Shown here: piece after piece, positions 14,653-22,502 of the stretch
Numbering within the stretch: the first letter of the stretch is position 1
How the letters are laid out: every line of letters begins with the position of its first letter
Source of the DNA: Frankiales bacterium
GTDB taxonomy: Bacteria > Actinomycetota > Actinomycetes > Mycobacteriales > Geodermatophilaceae
Length of the DNA stretch: 34,243 nucleotides
NCBI GenBank assembly: GCA_025465155.1
Contig: JAODNJ010000457.1
Span: 1-34,243, forward strand
Reading direction: 5' to 3'
The notes under the pieces: model-generated
Told to the model about the DNA's origin: nothing
What the model saw: only the letters and a program-made list of their open reading frames with translations
Databases searched by the model: none
Made by a program: the position numbers and the translations under genes

Positions 14653-16149
14653 TCAGCCGGGGTAGGTGCGCGGTGTGTAGACGGCGCCCCCCGGGCTCAC
14701 CCGGGTCTGCGAGGAGCCGACGAGCACCAGGCAGCGCATGTCCACCGCGTCCGGATCGAGGTCGCCGAGGGTGGTCACGGTGAGCAGCTCCTCCGGGCCG
14801 CCCACGTCGCGCCCGACGACCACGACCGTGTCGGGCGACCGGTTCTCCAGCAGCACCTTCTGCGCCTCGCCGAGCTGGTGCGGCCGGGCCTTCGACCGGG
14901 GGTTGTACAGCGCGATGACCAGGTCGGCGGCGGCCGCGTGCCGGAGCCGGTCGACGACGACGTCCCAGGGCTTGCGGACGTCGGACAGCGAGAGCACGCA
15001 GAAGTCGTGGCCGAGCGGCGCACCGACCTTCGACGCCACCGCCTGCGCCGCGGTGAGCCCGGGCAGCACCCGGACCTGGACGCCGGCGAACTCGGGTCGC
15101 TCCGCCACCTCGAGCACGGCGGCGGCCATGGCGAACACGCCGGGGTCGCCGCTCGAGACGACCGCGACCCGCCGCCCCTTCCTCGCCAGCTCCAGGGCCG
15201 CGGCCGCCCGTTCGGCCTCCACCCGGTTGTCGCTCGGGTGCCGGGTCTGCCGCGGGTTGGCCGGCACGCGGTCGAGGTAGGGGCCGTAACCGACCAGGTC
15301 GTCGGCGGCGGCCAGAGCCTCGGCGGCCTCCGGCGTCGTCCATGCCCGCGCGCCGGGCCCGAGGCCGACGACCACCAGGCCGCCGGTCCGCGCCGCGGCC
15401 TCGTCGTGCGGCTCGGGCTCCGGCAGCGGCCCGGTGAGCGGGCTGGGCAGCAGGGCCAGGGAGAAGTACGGGACCGTCGCCGGGTCGACGTCGGCCAGCG
15501 GCAGGATGCGCTGATCCGCGGTGGTCGCCCGCTCGACGTAGAGGGCGCGATCCAGGACACCTGCGCGGTCGAACGCCTCCCGGACCCCGGCGAACGTGCG
15601 GCCCAGCTTCATGACCGCGGCCGAGTCGGTGGTGGCCAGCCACTCGGCCAGCTCCTCGGGGGAGAGGGTGCCCGGCAGCACGGTGAGCACCTCGTCGCGC
15701 TCGACCAGCGGCCGGCCGACCGCGGCCGCGGCGGCGCTGACGCTGGTCACGCCCGGCACCACCTCGGTCGGGTAGCGGTGCGCGAGCCGCTTGTGCATGT
15801 GCATGTAGGACCCGTAGAAGAACGGGTCGCCCTCGGCGAGGACGACGACGTCGCGCCCGGCGTCCAGGTGGGCGGCCAGCCGGGCGGCGGCGGCCCCGTA
15901 GAACTCGTCGATCGCGCCCTGGTAGCCGCCGGGGTGGTCGGTGGTCTCGGTGGTGACCGGGTAGACCAGCAGTTCCTCGACCTGCCCCTCGCGCAGGTAC
16001 GGCCCGGCGAGCGCGCGGGCGACCGATCGGCCGTGCCGCGCGGCGTGATAGGCCACGACGTCGGCCGCGCCGATGAGCCGGGCGGCCTTCACCGTGACCA
16101 GTTCGGGGTCGCCCGGCCCGAGCCCCACCCCGTACAGCCTCCCGGTCAC
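14653..16149 (-). CDS. cobIJ: Fused precorrin-2 C20- / precorrin-3B C17-methyltransferase CobI-CobJ
   Basis: One 498-residue polypeptide holds two tetrapyrrole methylase domains. Residues about 1-240 are CobI (RLYGVGLGPGDPELVTVKAAR, VVLAEGDPFFYGSYMHM, VVPGVTSVSAAAAAVGRPL), which adds the C20 methyl to precorrin-2. Residues about 255-498 are CobJ (GLVVVGLGPGARAWTTPEA, DDLVGYGPYLDRV, VAVVSSGDPGVFAMA, VRVLPGLTAAQAVASKVGAPLGHDFCVLSLSD, VIALYNPRSKARP), which drives ring contraction and C17 methylation of precorrin-3B. The fusion is common in actinobacteria. The GTG start overlaps a GGGAGG run, unusually close for an SD, but the family starts exactly here. It follows cobH by 37 bp on the same strand as the last gene of the cobG-cobH-cobIJ operon. 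Confidence 0.95.
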   Translation of the reverse strand: MTGRLYGVGLGPGDPELVTVKAARLIGAADVVAYHAARHGRSVARALAGPYLREGQVEELLVYPVTTETTDHPGGYQGAIDEFYGAAAARLAAHLDAGRDVVVLAEGDPFFYGSYMHMHKRLAHRYPTEVVPGVTSVSAAAAAVGRPLVERDEVLTVLPGTLSPEELAEWLATTDSAAVMKLGRTFAGVREAFDRAGVLDRALYVERATTADQRILPLADVDPATVPYFSLALLPSPLTGPLPEPEPHDEAAARTGGLVVVGLGPGARAWTTPEAAEALAAADDLVGYGPYLDRVPANPRQTRHPSDNRVEAERAAAALELARKGRRVAVVSSGDPGVFAMAAAVLEVAERPEFAGVQVRVLPGLTAAQAVASKVGAPLGHDFCVLSLSDVRKPWDVVVDRLRHAAAADLVIALYNPRSKARPHQLGEAQKVLLENRSPDTVVVVGRDVGGPEELLTVTTLGDLDPDAVDMRCLVLVGSSQTRVSPGGAVYTPRTYPG

Positions 16150-16186
16150 CTCCCGCCCCCCGGGGCCAAAATGGCCATCTCGGCCC

Positions 16187-16807
16187 TCATTCGAGGTCGC
16201 TCGCGATCGCGTTCACGGCGGCGGCGGTGATCGCGCTGCCCCCGCGCCGGCCGCGGACGACGAGGTGCTCCAGGTCGGAGGCGGCCAGGGCGTCCTTGGA
16301 CTCGACGGCGCCCACGAAGCCGACCGGGATGCCGAGGACGGCGGCCGGCCGCGGCGCCCCCGCCTCCATCATCTCCAGCAGGTGGAACAGCGCGGTCGGG
16401 GCGTTGCCGATGGCGACGACGGCGCCGCCGAGCCGGTCCCCCCACAGCTGCAGCGCGGCCGCTGTGCGCGTCGTCCCGAGCTCGCGCGCCAGGCCGGGGG
16501 TACGCGGATCGTTGAGCGTGCAGACGACGTCGTTGTCCTTCGGCAGCCGGCGGCGGGTGATGCCCGAGGCGACCATCTCCGCGTCGCACAGGACCGGGGC
16601 TCCGGCGTCGAGGGCCTCCCGCGCCCGGCGGACGACGGCGGGGGAGAACGCGAGGTCGTCGACGAGGTCCACCTGCCCGCAGGCGTGGATCATCCGGACG
16701 GCGACCCGCGCGACGTCGTCGGGCAGGCCCGCGAGGTCGGCCTCGGCGCGGATGGTCGCGAACGAGCGGCGGTAGATGGTGGCGCCGTCGCGCTCGTACT
16801 CGTACAT
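16187..16807 (-). CDS. cobH: Precorrin-8X methylmutase CobH
   Basis: CobH moves the C11 methyl to C12 of precorrin-8X, giving hydrogenobyrinic acid. The product is 206 residues, close to family length. [15 protein letters not shown] places the catalytic His at residue 41. [34 protein letters not shown] and [16 protein letters not shown] are conserved family segments. The ATG at 16807 overlaps the cobG stop by one base (TGATG), so translation is coupled. Longer open sequence upstream to 17350 is the antiparallel shadow of cobG. Confidence 0.95.
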   Translation of the reverse strand: MYEYERDGATIYRRSFATIRAEADLAGLPDDVARVAVRMIHACGQVDLVDDLAFSPAVVRRAREALDAGAPVLCDAEMVASGITRRRLPKDNDVVCTLNDPRTPGLARELGTTRTAAALQLWGDRLGGAVVAIGNAPTALFHLLEMMEAGAPRPAAVLGIPVGFVGAVESKDALAASDLEHLVVRGRRGGSAITAAAVNAIASDLE

Positions 16808-17970
16808 CAGGCCGACCCGACGCGGTAGCCGCCGGCGGTCGCGATCACGTCGACCACCGGACCCACGGGCCGCCCGCACCGGCGCTCGCAGCCGGCCCAG
16901 TGCTGGCGGGCGCCGCCGGCGGGGAGGGCGCCGGTGAGGACGGCGGTGGCGGCGTCGGCCCGGACATCGGCCAGGGCCCTGCCGCAGCCGGGCCGGCCGG
17001 CGCAGGCCGTGACCCAGACCCACGGGCTGTTCTCGTCGAACACCATGCCGGTCCGGTGCAGGTCCACGGCGGCGTCGTCGACGGCGTCCTGCGCGAGGTC
17101 CGGCACGACGACGCTGCGCCACGGGGTCAGCTGCACCTCGCCGGCCAGGCTGCCCAGCAGCTCGGCCTGATCGGCCCCGATCCGGCCGAGCGGGACGACG
17201 GCCACGAGCGCCGTCCGCCCGTCGCGCTGCCCGATGGCACCGACCGGCCCGGTGAGGGGCGCCGCCGGCACGGCGACGGGCGGGCCGACCTCGGCCGCCA
17301 CCCTTTCGGCCACCCTCGCCCGCCCGTCCTCGAGCTCGGAGAGCCGCCACGCCGTCCCGCCCTGGGCCGCCCGCTCGTCCAGGAAGGCGTGCGTGGCGGT
17401 GAGGGCGAGGTCGACGGCGTCGTCGGGTGGGGTCCGGAGGCCGCTGTCGGCGCCGCCCAGCAGCAGCGCGACCGTCGCGCGGTCGAGGGCCAGCAGTCCG
17501 ACGTCCCCGCCGAGCCCGGCGACGTCACCGCGGCCGTCGTCCAGCGTGAGGAGGAAGCGGCCCGGCAGGTCGGCGAGCGCGGGATCGGCGCAGAGCCCGC
17601 GGTCGAAGGCGCGGACCCAGGGGCGGGCGTCGACGTGGCCGCCCGCCCGGCCGGTCAGCGTGCTGGCCACCACGTTGCGGATCCGCTCGTGGGTGGCGCT
17701 CGGGAGCAGGCCGGCGCCGGCCAGCCGGTCGCCGAGCTCGGTCTCGGCGCCGTCGGGCAGGCCACGCACCTGCAGGTTGCCGCGGCTGGTCAGCTCCAGG
17801 GCGCCGTCGCCGAGTTCGCGGGCGGCCTCGGCGAGCACCCGCAATTGGTCCGCGGTCAGCACGCCGCCGGGTACGCGGACCCGTGCCAGCCCCCCGTCGG
17901 CCGCGGCGTGGGTCTGGAGGGCGCCGGGGCAGGCGTCGGAGCGGACCCGGGGTGGCAGTGCGGCGGTCAT
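16807..17970 (-). CDS. cobG: Precorrin-3B synthase CobG (aerobic, Fe-S)
   Basis: CobG is an O2-dependent monooxygenase that makes precorrin-3B, the hydroxy-lactone needed for aerobic ring contraction. It belongs to the nitrite/sulfite reductase ferredoxin-like family. The 387-residue product shows [14 protein letters not shown], the duplicated ferredoxin-like half-domain signature, and [12 protein letters not shown]. The [4Fe-4S] ligands follow a C-x5-C / C-x3-C pattern: CAGRPGC and, about 45 residues later, CERRC in [12 protein letters not shown]. Its presence shows the oxygen-dependent branch is used. The ATG overlaps the stop of the upstream MFS gene (ATGA), and its stop overlaps cobH. Confidence 0.94.
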   Translation of the reverse strand: MTAALPPRVRSDACPGALQTHAAADGGLARVRVPGGVLTADQLRVLAEAARELGDGALELTSRGNLQVRGLPDGAETELGDRLAGAGLLPSATHERIRNVVASTLTGRAGGHVDARPWVRAFDRGLCADPALADLPGRFLLTLDDGRGDVAGLGGDVGLLALDRATVALLLGGADSGLRTPPDDAVDLALTATHAFLDERAAQGGTAWRLSELEDGRARVAERVAAEVGPPVAVPAAPLTGPVGAIGQRDGRTALVAVVPLGRIGADQAELLGSLAGEVQLTPWRSVVVPDLAQDAVDDAAVDLHRTGMVFDENSPWVWVTACAGRPGCGRALADVRADAATAVLTGALPAGGARQHWAGCERRCGRPVGPVVDVIATAGGYRVGSA

Positions 17971-19295
17971 GGCGCACGCGAGGCTATGTCAGACGTCGGC
18001 TCCGACACCCGACGGGGCGTCGCTGAAGTCCGGGAAACGTCGGGTCTGCACCTCGGAGGCCGACGAGCGCGGCATCGGGCCTCGAGGGCGGCCCGCAACC
18101 GGCCCCGCTCGTCCTCGGCGACGGCGAGGTGCTCGCCGCTGTGGTGGTCGTGCAGCACGTCGGCGACGAGCCGGAACCGGCGCTGCCGACGGCGCCGGCG
18201 CGTGCGGTCGGCCGCTGCCGTCGCCGCGGCGCGCGGCATCGCGCCGACCTGCACGGCCGCCTCGGCCAGCAGGCCGGCCGCGGCCAGGCCGAGGCCGACG
18301 ATCCCGGCGTCGGGACGACGTCCGACCGGCCGCGGGCGCAGGCCGGTGAGCGACCAGGCGACGAGGCCCGCCCCCACCGCGACCGCACCCGCGACGACGC
18401 CGCGGTGCAGGCCCTCGATGACCGCGAGCGGGATCAGCCCGTCGCCGGCGATGTAGGCAGTCACCAGCCCGGCGAAGGAGAGCAGCACGAGGGAACGCGA
18501 CCGGCTGCCCCCGGCTGCGCCGGTCAGGATCCGTGCCCCCGCGCCGCACGCGGCCACCAGGCCCACCACGAGCACCGGCAGACCCCAGCGGCCGCTGCCG
18601 GTCGCGGCCGAGGCCACGACCAGGCCGCCCACCGCGAGCAGCCCGGTGCCGACCGCGACGGGACGGCGTTCCGCGGCCACCGGGATCAGCGACGCGTGCC
18701 GGCCGACGAGGACCCGCGCCAGCACCACGACGATCGCCGGCCACGCCATGGCCCACCGCCAGCCCGCGGCGACGGCGATGGCGGCGTTGAGCGCCGGCCC
18801 GGCGAGCGAGGGCAGCAGCCACACGACGGAGAAGAGGCCGAGCACACGCGGGCGCACCTCGTCCTCGTAGAGGCCCCCGACCGCGGTGAGCCCGAAGGCG
18901 GCGAGCAGGCCGCCGGCCGCGCCGCGGACCGCGCTCCCCGCCAGCAGCAGCCCCATCGTGGGTGCCGTGGCCGCGAGCGCGACCCCCGCGACGGTCGCGG
19001 CCGTGGCCAGCCCCAGCGTCGTCCTCGGGCGGAGCCGCGCGGTGACCCCCGACCCCAGGGCGAGAACCAGCGCGGTGGCCAGGGATCCGGCCGACAGGGT
19101 GGCGCCGTAGAGGCGGCTGCCGTCCAGGTCGCGCGCGGCGAGCGGCAGCACGGTCACGTAGGCGATGCCCTGGACCGCCCCGGCGAACTCGGCCAGCAGA
19201 AGCGCGCCGAGGAGGCGGCCACGGTGACCGGCGAAGACGGCCCGAAGGGAGGTGTCCGGCGCCGTCCTCCCCGGCACCGTCGGCTCGTCGTCCAT
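17967..19295 (-). CDS. MFS transporter coupled to cobG, with abnormal hydrophilic C-terminus
   Basis: A 442-residue protein whose first ~350 residues look like an MFS permease: TM1 LLGALLLAEFAGAVQGIAYVTVLPL, the loop VTARLRPRTTLGLA, then about 11 hydrophobic segments up to GIVGLGLAAAGLLAEAAVQVGA. The last ~95 residues are hydrophilic and Arg-rich (RRRRRQRRFRLVADVLHDHHSGEHLAVAEDERG), where TM12 should be. No other frame of this stretch is hydrophobic, so a simple frameshift does not restore TM12; deletion or fusion is more likely. The stop overlaps the cobG start (ATGA), linking it to the cobG-H-IJ operon. It may export or import something for corrinoid synthesis, but function may be lost. CACAAT lies 9 nt before the ATG. 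Confidence 0.75.
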   Translation of the reverse strand: MDDEPTVPGRTAPDTSLRAVFAGHRGRLLGALLLAEFAGAVQGIAYVTVLPLAARDLDGSRLYGATLSAGSLATALVLALGSGVTARLRPRTTLGLATAATVAGVALAATAPTMGLLLAGSAVRGAAGGLLAAFGLTAVGGLYEDEVRPRVLGLFSVVWLLPSLAGPALNAAIAVAAGWRWAMAWPAIVVVLARVLVGRHASLIPVAAERRPVAVGTGLLAVGGLVVASAATGSGRWGLPVLVVGLVAACGAGARILTGAAGGSRSRSLVLLSFAGLVTAYIAGDGLIPLAVIEGLHRGVVAGAVAVGAGLVAWSLTGLRPRPVGRRPDAGIVGLGLAAAGLLAEAAVQVGAMPRAAATAAADRTRRRRRQRRFRLVADVLHDHHSGEHLAVAEDERGRLRAALEARCRARRPPRCRPDVSRTSATPRRVSEPTSDIASRAP

Positions 19296-19304
19296 CGCCC
19301 GGGC

Positions 19305-19310
19305 ATTGTG
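19305..19310 (-). promoter_or_regulatory. -10-like hexamer for the MFS-cobG-cobH-cobIJ transcript
   Basis: Minus-strand CACAAT ends 9 nt before the MFS ATG (19295), just after a strong hairpin that may end the gntP transcript. The same hexamer precedes mftD. Weak evidence by itself. Confidence 0.3.
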
Positions 19311-19315
19311 CGTCA

Positions 19316-19345
19316 GCGGCGCCGTTCAGAGCTCGAACGCGCCGC
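19316..19345 (-). terminator. Hairpin after gntP, candidate terminator
   Basis: Arms GCGGCGCCGTTC (19316-19327) and GAACGCGCCGC (19335-19345) pair over 11 bp with one bulged base and a 7-nt loop. It starts 13 nt past the gntP stop. There is no U-run, which is common among high-GC actinobacterial terminators. Confidence 0.45.
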
Positions 19346-19358
19346 CGGCGCACCCCGG

Positions 19359-20858
19359 CTAGACGATCAGATGGAGGACGAGCACGCCGACCAGCCCGAC
19401 CACGGAGATGATCGTCTCCATCACCGACCAGCTGGCGATGGTCTCACCCACGCTCATCCCGAAGTACTCCTTGACCAGCCAGAACCCGGCATCGTTGACG
19501 TGGGAGAAGAACAGCGACCCGGCGCCGACGGCCAGCACCAGCAGGGCCACCGTCGGCTTGTCCAGCCCGGCGGCCAGAGGCGCCACGATGCCGGCGGCGG
19601 TGATGGTGGCGACCGTCGCCGATCCGGTGGCCAGGCGGATGCCTACCGCGACCAGCCAGCCCAGCACCAGCGGCGAGAAGTTGGCACCCTTCGCCCACTC
19701 CGCGATGAGGCCACTGATCCCGGAGTCGACCAGCAGCTGCTTGAAGCCGCCACCGGCGGCGACGATGAGCAGGATCCCGGCGATCGCGGGGAGCGCCCCG
19801 CCCACGGTCTCGGAGATCCGTTGCCGCCCGAACCCGACCGCGACGCCGAGGGTGAACATCCCGACGATCAGCCCGATGAGCAGTGCCACCGGCGGATTGC
19901 CCAGGACGTCGGTGATCTTCTGCAGCCCGTTCTTGGGGTCGTTCACCGTCAGCTCGACGATCGCGCGGAGCAGCATCAGCAGGATCGGCAGGAGGACGGT
20001 GAAGATCGTCGCGCCCAGCGCAGGCCGGCGTCGGGGCAGCCCGTCGGCGTTCCGGTCGCGGATGCCCGCGGTCGTGTCCACCGGGTGCCCGAGGTCCACG
20101 TCGACGTCGTCGGGGCCCAGACCGGCCGACCCGGTGGTCCCGGTCTCGCGTCGGCTCCCGGCCATGGCAGGCGCAGGAGCGTCGACGAGGGCCGCCGGGT
20201 GCCGCACCTCCATCCGGCGGCTGATCACCGTGCCGAAGACGGGGCCCGCGATGATCACCGCCGGGATCGCCAGGATCAGGCCGAACAGCAGCACCATGCC
20301 CAGGTCGGCCTTGAGGCTGGCGATCGCCACGAGCGGCCCGGGGTGCGGCGGGATGAACCCGTGCAGTACCGAGAGACCCGCCAGCGCGGGGATGCCGACG
20401 CGCAGCACCGGCTGCTGACTGCGGCGGGCGACCAGCAGGACGATCGGGATGAGCAGGACGACGCCGATCTCGAAGAACAGCGGGATCCCGATCAGGGCGG
20501 CCACTGCGCCCATCGCCCAGGGCAGTCCCCGCGGACCGACCCTGTCGACGATCGCGGTCACGATCCGGTCCGCGCCGCCGGACTGGGTGAGCAGCCCGCC
20601 GATCATCGCGCCGAGGGCGATCAGCAGGCCGACGCTGCCGGTCGTCGTCCCGAAGCCGGTCGTGAAGCTGGTGACGATGTCGGTCGGGCTGACCCCCGCG
20701 ACGAGACCGAGGACGGCAGAACCGAGGATCAGCGCGAGGAACGGGTGCAGCTTCAGGACCGTGATCAGCACGACCACGGTCGCGATGCCCAGAAGGGCGG
20801 CGACGACCAGGAGCGGGTGGCTGCTCGTGTGCTGGACGCCGGCGGCGAAGACGGTCAT
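19359..20858 (-). CDS. GntP-family gluconate:H+ symporter
   Basis: A 499-residue membrane protein of the GntP family, importing gluconate or a related sugar acid with protons. Conserved segments are LKLHPFLALILGSAVLGLVAG, TQSGGADRI, GIPLFFEIGVVLLIPI, LHGFIPPHPGPLVA, the signature RLATGSATVATITAAGIVAPLA, and SHVNDAGFWLVKEYFGMS. About 12-14 hydrophobic segments flank a long charged central loop (about residues 225-275), longer than in many relatives. GGAGGAG sits close before the ATG. It follows the DHA2 gene by 71 bp on the same strand. No gluconate kinase or regulator is nearby. Confidence 0.93.
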   Translation of the reverse strand: MTVFAAGVQHTSSHPLLVVAALLGIATVVVLITVLKLHPFLALILGSAVLGLVAGVSPTDIVTSFTTGFGTTTGSVGLLIALGAMIGGLLTQSGGADRIVTAIVDRVGPRGLPWAMGAVAALIGIPLFFEIGVVLLIPIVLLVARRSQQPVLRVGIPALAGLSVLHGFIPPHPGPLVAIASLKADLGMVLLFGLILAIPAVIIAGPVFGTVISRRMEVRHPAALVDAPAPAMAGSRRETGTTGSAGLGPDDVDVDLGHPVDTTAGIRDRNADGLPRRRPALGATIFTVLLPILLMLLRAIVELTVNDPKNGLQKITDVLGNPPVALLIGLIVGMFTLGVAVGFGRQRISETVGGALPAIAGILLIVAAGGGFKQLLVDSGISGLIAEWAKGANFSPLVLGWLVAVGIRLATGSATVATITAAGIVAPLAAGLDKPTVALLVLAVGAGSLFFSHVNDAGFWLVKEYFGMSVGETIASWSVMETIISVVGLVGVLVLHLIV

Positions 20859-20897
20859 CGAATCTCCTCCGGACCGGAGTAGGGCGACCTAGCTGTG

Positions 20898-20910
20898 CCC
20901 CGCAACGGGG
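20898..20910 (-). terminator. Small hairpin between DHA2 and gntP
   Basis: CCCCG-CAA-CGGGG, a 5-bp GC stem with a 3-nt loop in the 71-bp gap after the DHA2 stop. Short and without a U-run, so only a weak terminator candidate. Confidence 0.25.
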
Positions 20911-20929
20911 TCCGACAATCCGACCGGCG

Positions 20930-22372
20930 TCAGCGGGCGGGTGCGTGGACGGCGGGGCCGAGGGGCAGGTCGTCGGTGAACCGGTCGGCGACCGCCCGGG
21001 CGCTGGCCTGGGCCGCGGGCGTGGTCGCGACCGCGGCCAGGACGAGGATCAGCGCCCCGCAGCCCACGATCAGCCACCAGGCCGGGTGGGTCGCCGTCGC
21101 GAAATCGGAGCCGATGACACCGGCCGCCGCCCCGGCGATCGTCCCGGTGACCGCCACGCCCAGCGACGACCCGACCTGCCGGCTGGTGGAGGCCACGGCC
21201 GCCGCCACGCCCGCCTGTGCCCGCGGCATGCCGGACACCGCCGTGTTCGTGATCGGGCTGTTGACCATCCCGAAGCCGATGCCGAAGACCAGGTACGCCA
21301 GGAGCAACTGGAGCAGCGGGGTGGTCCTGGTGAGCCCGGTCAGGAGAGCACCGGAGACGATCATGCAGGTCCCCGCGGTGTACAGCGGGATGCGCACGCC
21401 ACGGGCGCCGACGATCCGCCCGGCGACCGGGGCCAGCAGGAACGAGGCGAGCGCCATCGGGAGGGTGCAGAGGCCGGCCTGCAGCGCGCTGTAGCCGCGG
21501 ACGTCCTGGAGATAGAGGGTGTTGAGGAACAGGAACCCGGCGAAGGCCGAGAAGGCGGCGACGGCGGTCAGCGTGGCGCTGGTGAACGGCACGCTACGGA
21601 AGAAGCGCAGTTCCAGGAGCGGCTCCGTGCGCCGCGGTTCCCAGGCCAGCAGGGCGCCGAGCGCGAGACCGGAGACGGCGAACAGCACGACGATCTCCGG
21701 CGAGGTCCAGCCGTGCCGCGGTCCCTCGATGATCCCGTAGGTGAGCGCGGTCAGGGTCGCGGCGACCAGCAACTGGCCCACCGGGTCGGGTCGGCGCGGG
21801 CGGCTCGCGCGAGATTCGGGGACGAAGGCGGCGGCGAGCACGAAGGCGGCGATGCCGATCGGGACGTTGATCCAGAAGATGGCGCGCCAGCCGACCGACT
21901 CGACGAGAGCGCCGCCGATGATCGGGCCCAGCGCCATGGACAGGCCCATGACGGCACCCCACACCCCGATGGCCCGGGCGCGCTCCCGGGCGTCGGTGAA
22001 GACGTTCGTGATGATCGACATGGCCACCGGGTTGAGCATCGAGCCGCCCACGGCCTGGACCACCCGCGCCGCCACCAGCCAGCCGAGCCCCGGTGCCAGG
22101 CTGCACAGCAGCGAGCCGGCGGTGAACGTGGCGAGCCCGACCTGGAAGGTGCGACGGCGGCCCAGCCGGTCGGCCGTCGAGCCGGACAGCATGAGCAGGC
22201 TGGCGAGCACCAGCGTGTAGGCGTCGATCGTCCACTGCAGGCCCGACAGCGGGGCGTCGAGCTCCCGGCGGATCGACGGGAGGGCCACGTTCACGATCGT
22301 GTTGTCCATCGAGACCATGAGCAGGCTGCTGCAGCAGATGAGCAGCACCAGCACCCGGCGGCGCGGTGTCAT
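20930..22372 (-). CDS. DHA2-family (EmrB/QacA-like) multidrug MFS transporter
   Basis: A 480-residue, roughly 14-TM drug:proton antiporter. VSMDNTIVNVALPSIRRELDAPLSGLQWTIDAYTLVLASL is the DHA2 TM1-TM2 signature (motif D1). SGSTADRLGRRRTFQVG is motif A, RVVQAVGGSMLNPVAMSII is motif B, and WGAVMGLSMALGPIIGGALVESVGWRAIFWINVPIG is motif C with the following DHA2 segment. It faces cobN across a 130-bp divergent spacer holding TAAAGT for this strand. No TetR-type regulator gene is adjacent. Substrate unknown; probably unrelated to cobalamin. Confidence 0.94.
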   Translation of the reverse strand: MTPRRRVLVLLICCSSLLMVSMDNTIVNVALPSIRRELDAPLSGLQWTIDAYTLVLASLLMLSGSTADRLGRRRTFQVGLATFTAGSLLCSLAPGLGWLVAARVVQAVGGSMLNPVAMSIITNVFTDARERARAIGVWGAVMGLSMALGPIIGGALVESVGWRAIFWINVPIGIAAFVLAAAFVPESRASRPRRPDPVGQLLVAATLTALTYGIIEGPRHGWTSPEIVVLFAVSGLALGALLAWEPRRTEPLLELRFFRSVPFTSATLTAVAAFSAFAGFLFLNTLYLQDVRGYSALQAGLCTLPMALASFLLAPVAGRIVGARGVRIPLYTAGTCMIVSGALLTGLTRTTPLLQLLLAYLVFGIGFGMVNSPITNTAVSGMPRAQAGVAAAVASTSRQVGSSLGVAVTGTIAGAAAGVIGSDFATATHPAWWLIVGCGALILVLAAVATTPAAQASARAVADRFTDDLPLGPAVHAPAR

Positions 22373-22405
22373 GGATCGGTTCCCCCTGCGTGGTTGCTGC
22401 AGCTA

Positions 22406-22411
22406 ACTTTA
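22406..22411 (-). promoter_or_regulatory. -10 candidate for the DHA2 transporter
   Basis: Minus-strand TAAAGT fits TAnnnT and is conspicuous in a GC-rich spacer. It would start transcription about 25-30 nt before the ATG (22372); AGGGGGA in that leader may act as SD. No clear -35. Confidence 0.4.
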
Positions 22412-22487
22412 CGGGGGGCGCGCGATGACCGGCGTCACACGGCGCCGAGCCGCCGGCGCCCCGGATCCGGACCGCTTCTCGTCGCGG

Positions 22488-22493
22488 TAGCGT
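22488..22493 (+). promoter_or_regulatory. -10 candidate for cobN, near-leaderless
   Basis: TAGCGT ends 9 nt before the cobN ATG (22503), and no SD is visible. No B12-riboswitch-like leader fits in this short spacer. Confidence 0.4.
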
Positions 22494-22502
22494 CGGCCCG
22501 CG

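Noticed and set aside
12730-16230. 1166-codon open frame on the plus strand
   Set aside because: It lies antisense to MFS, mftD, cobIJ and cobH, all with clear family motifs. Its translation is low-complexity Arg/Gly/Gln/His-rich. Typical shadow in GC-rich DNA.
22373-22502. Possible cobalamin riboswitch upstream of cobN
   Set aside because: Only 130 bp, shared with a divergent gene, with no B12-box-like core and a -10 hexamer too close to the ATG for a leader.
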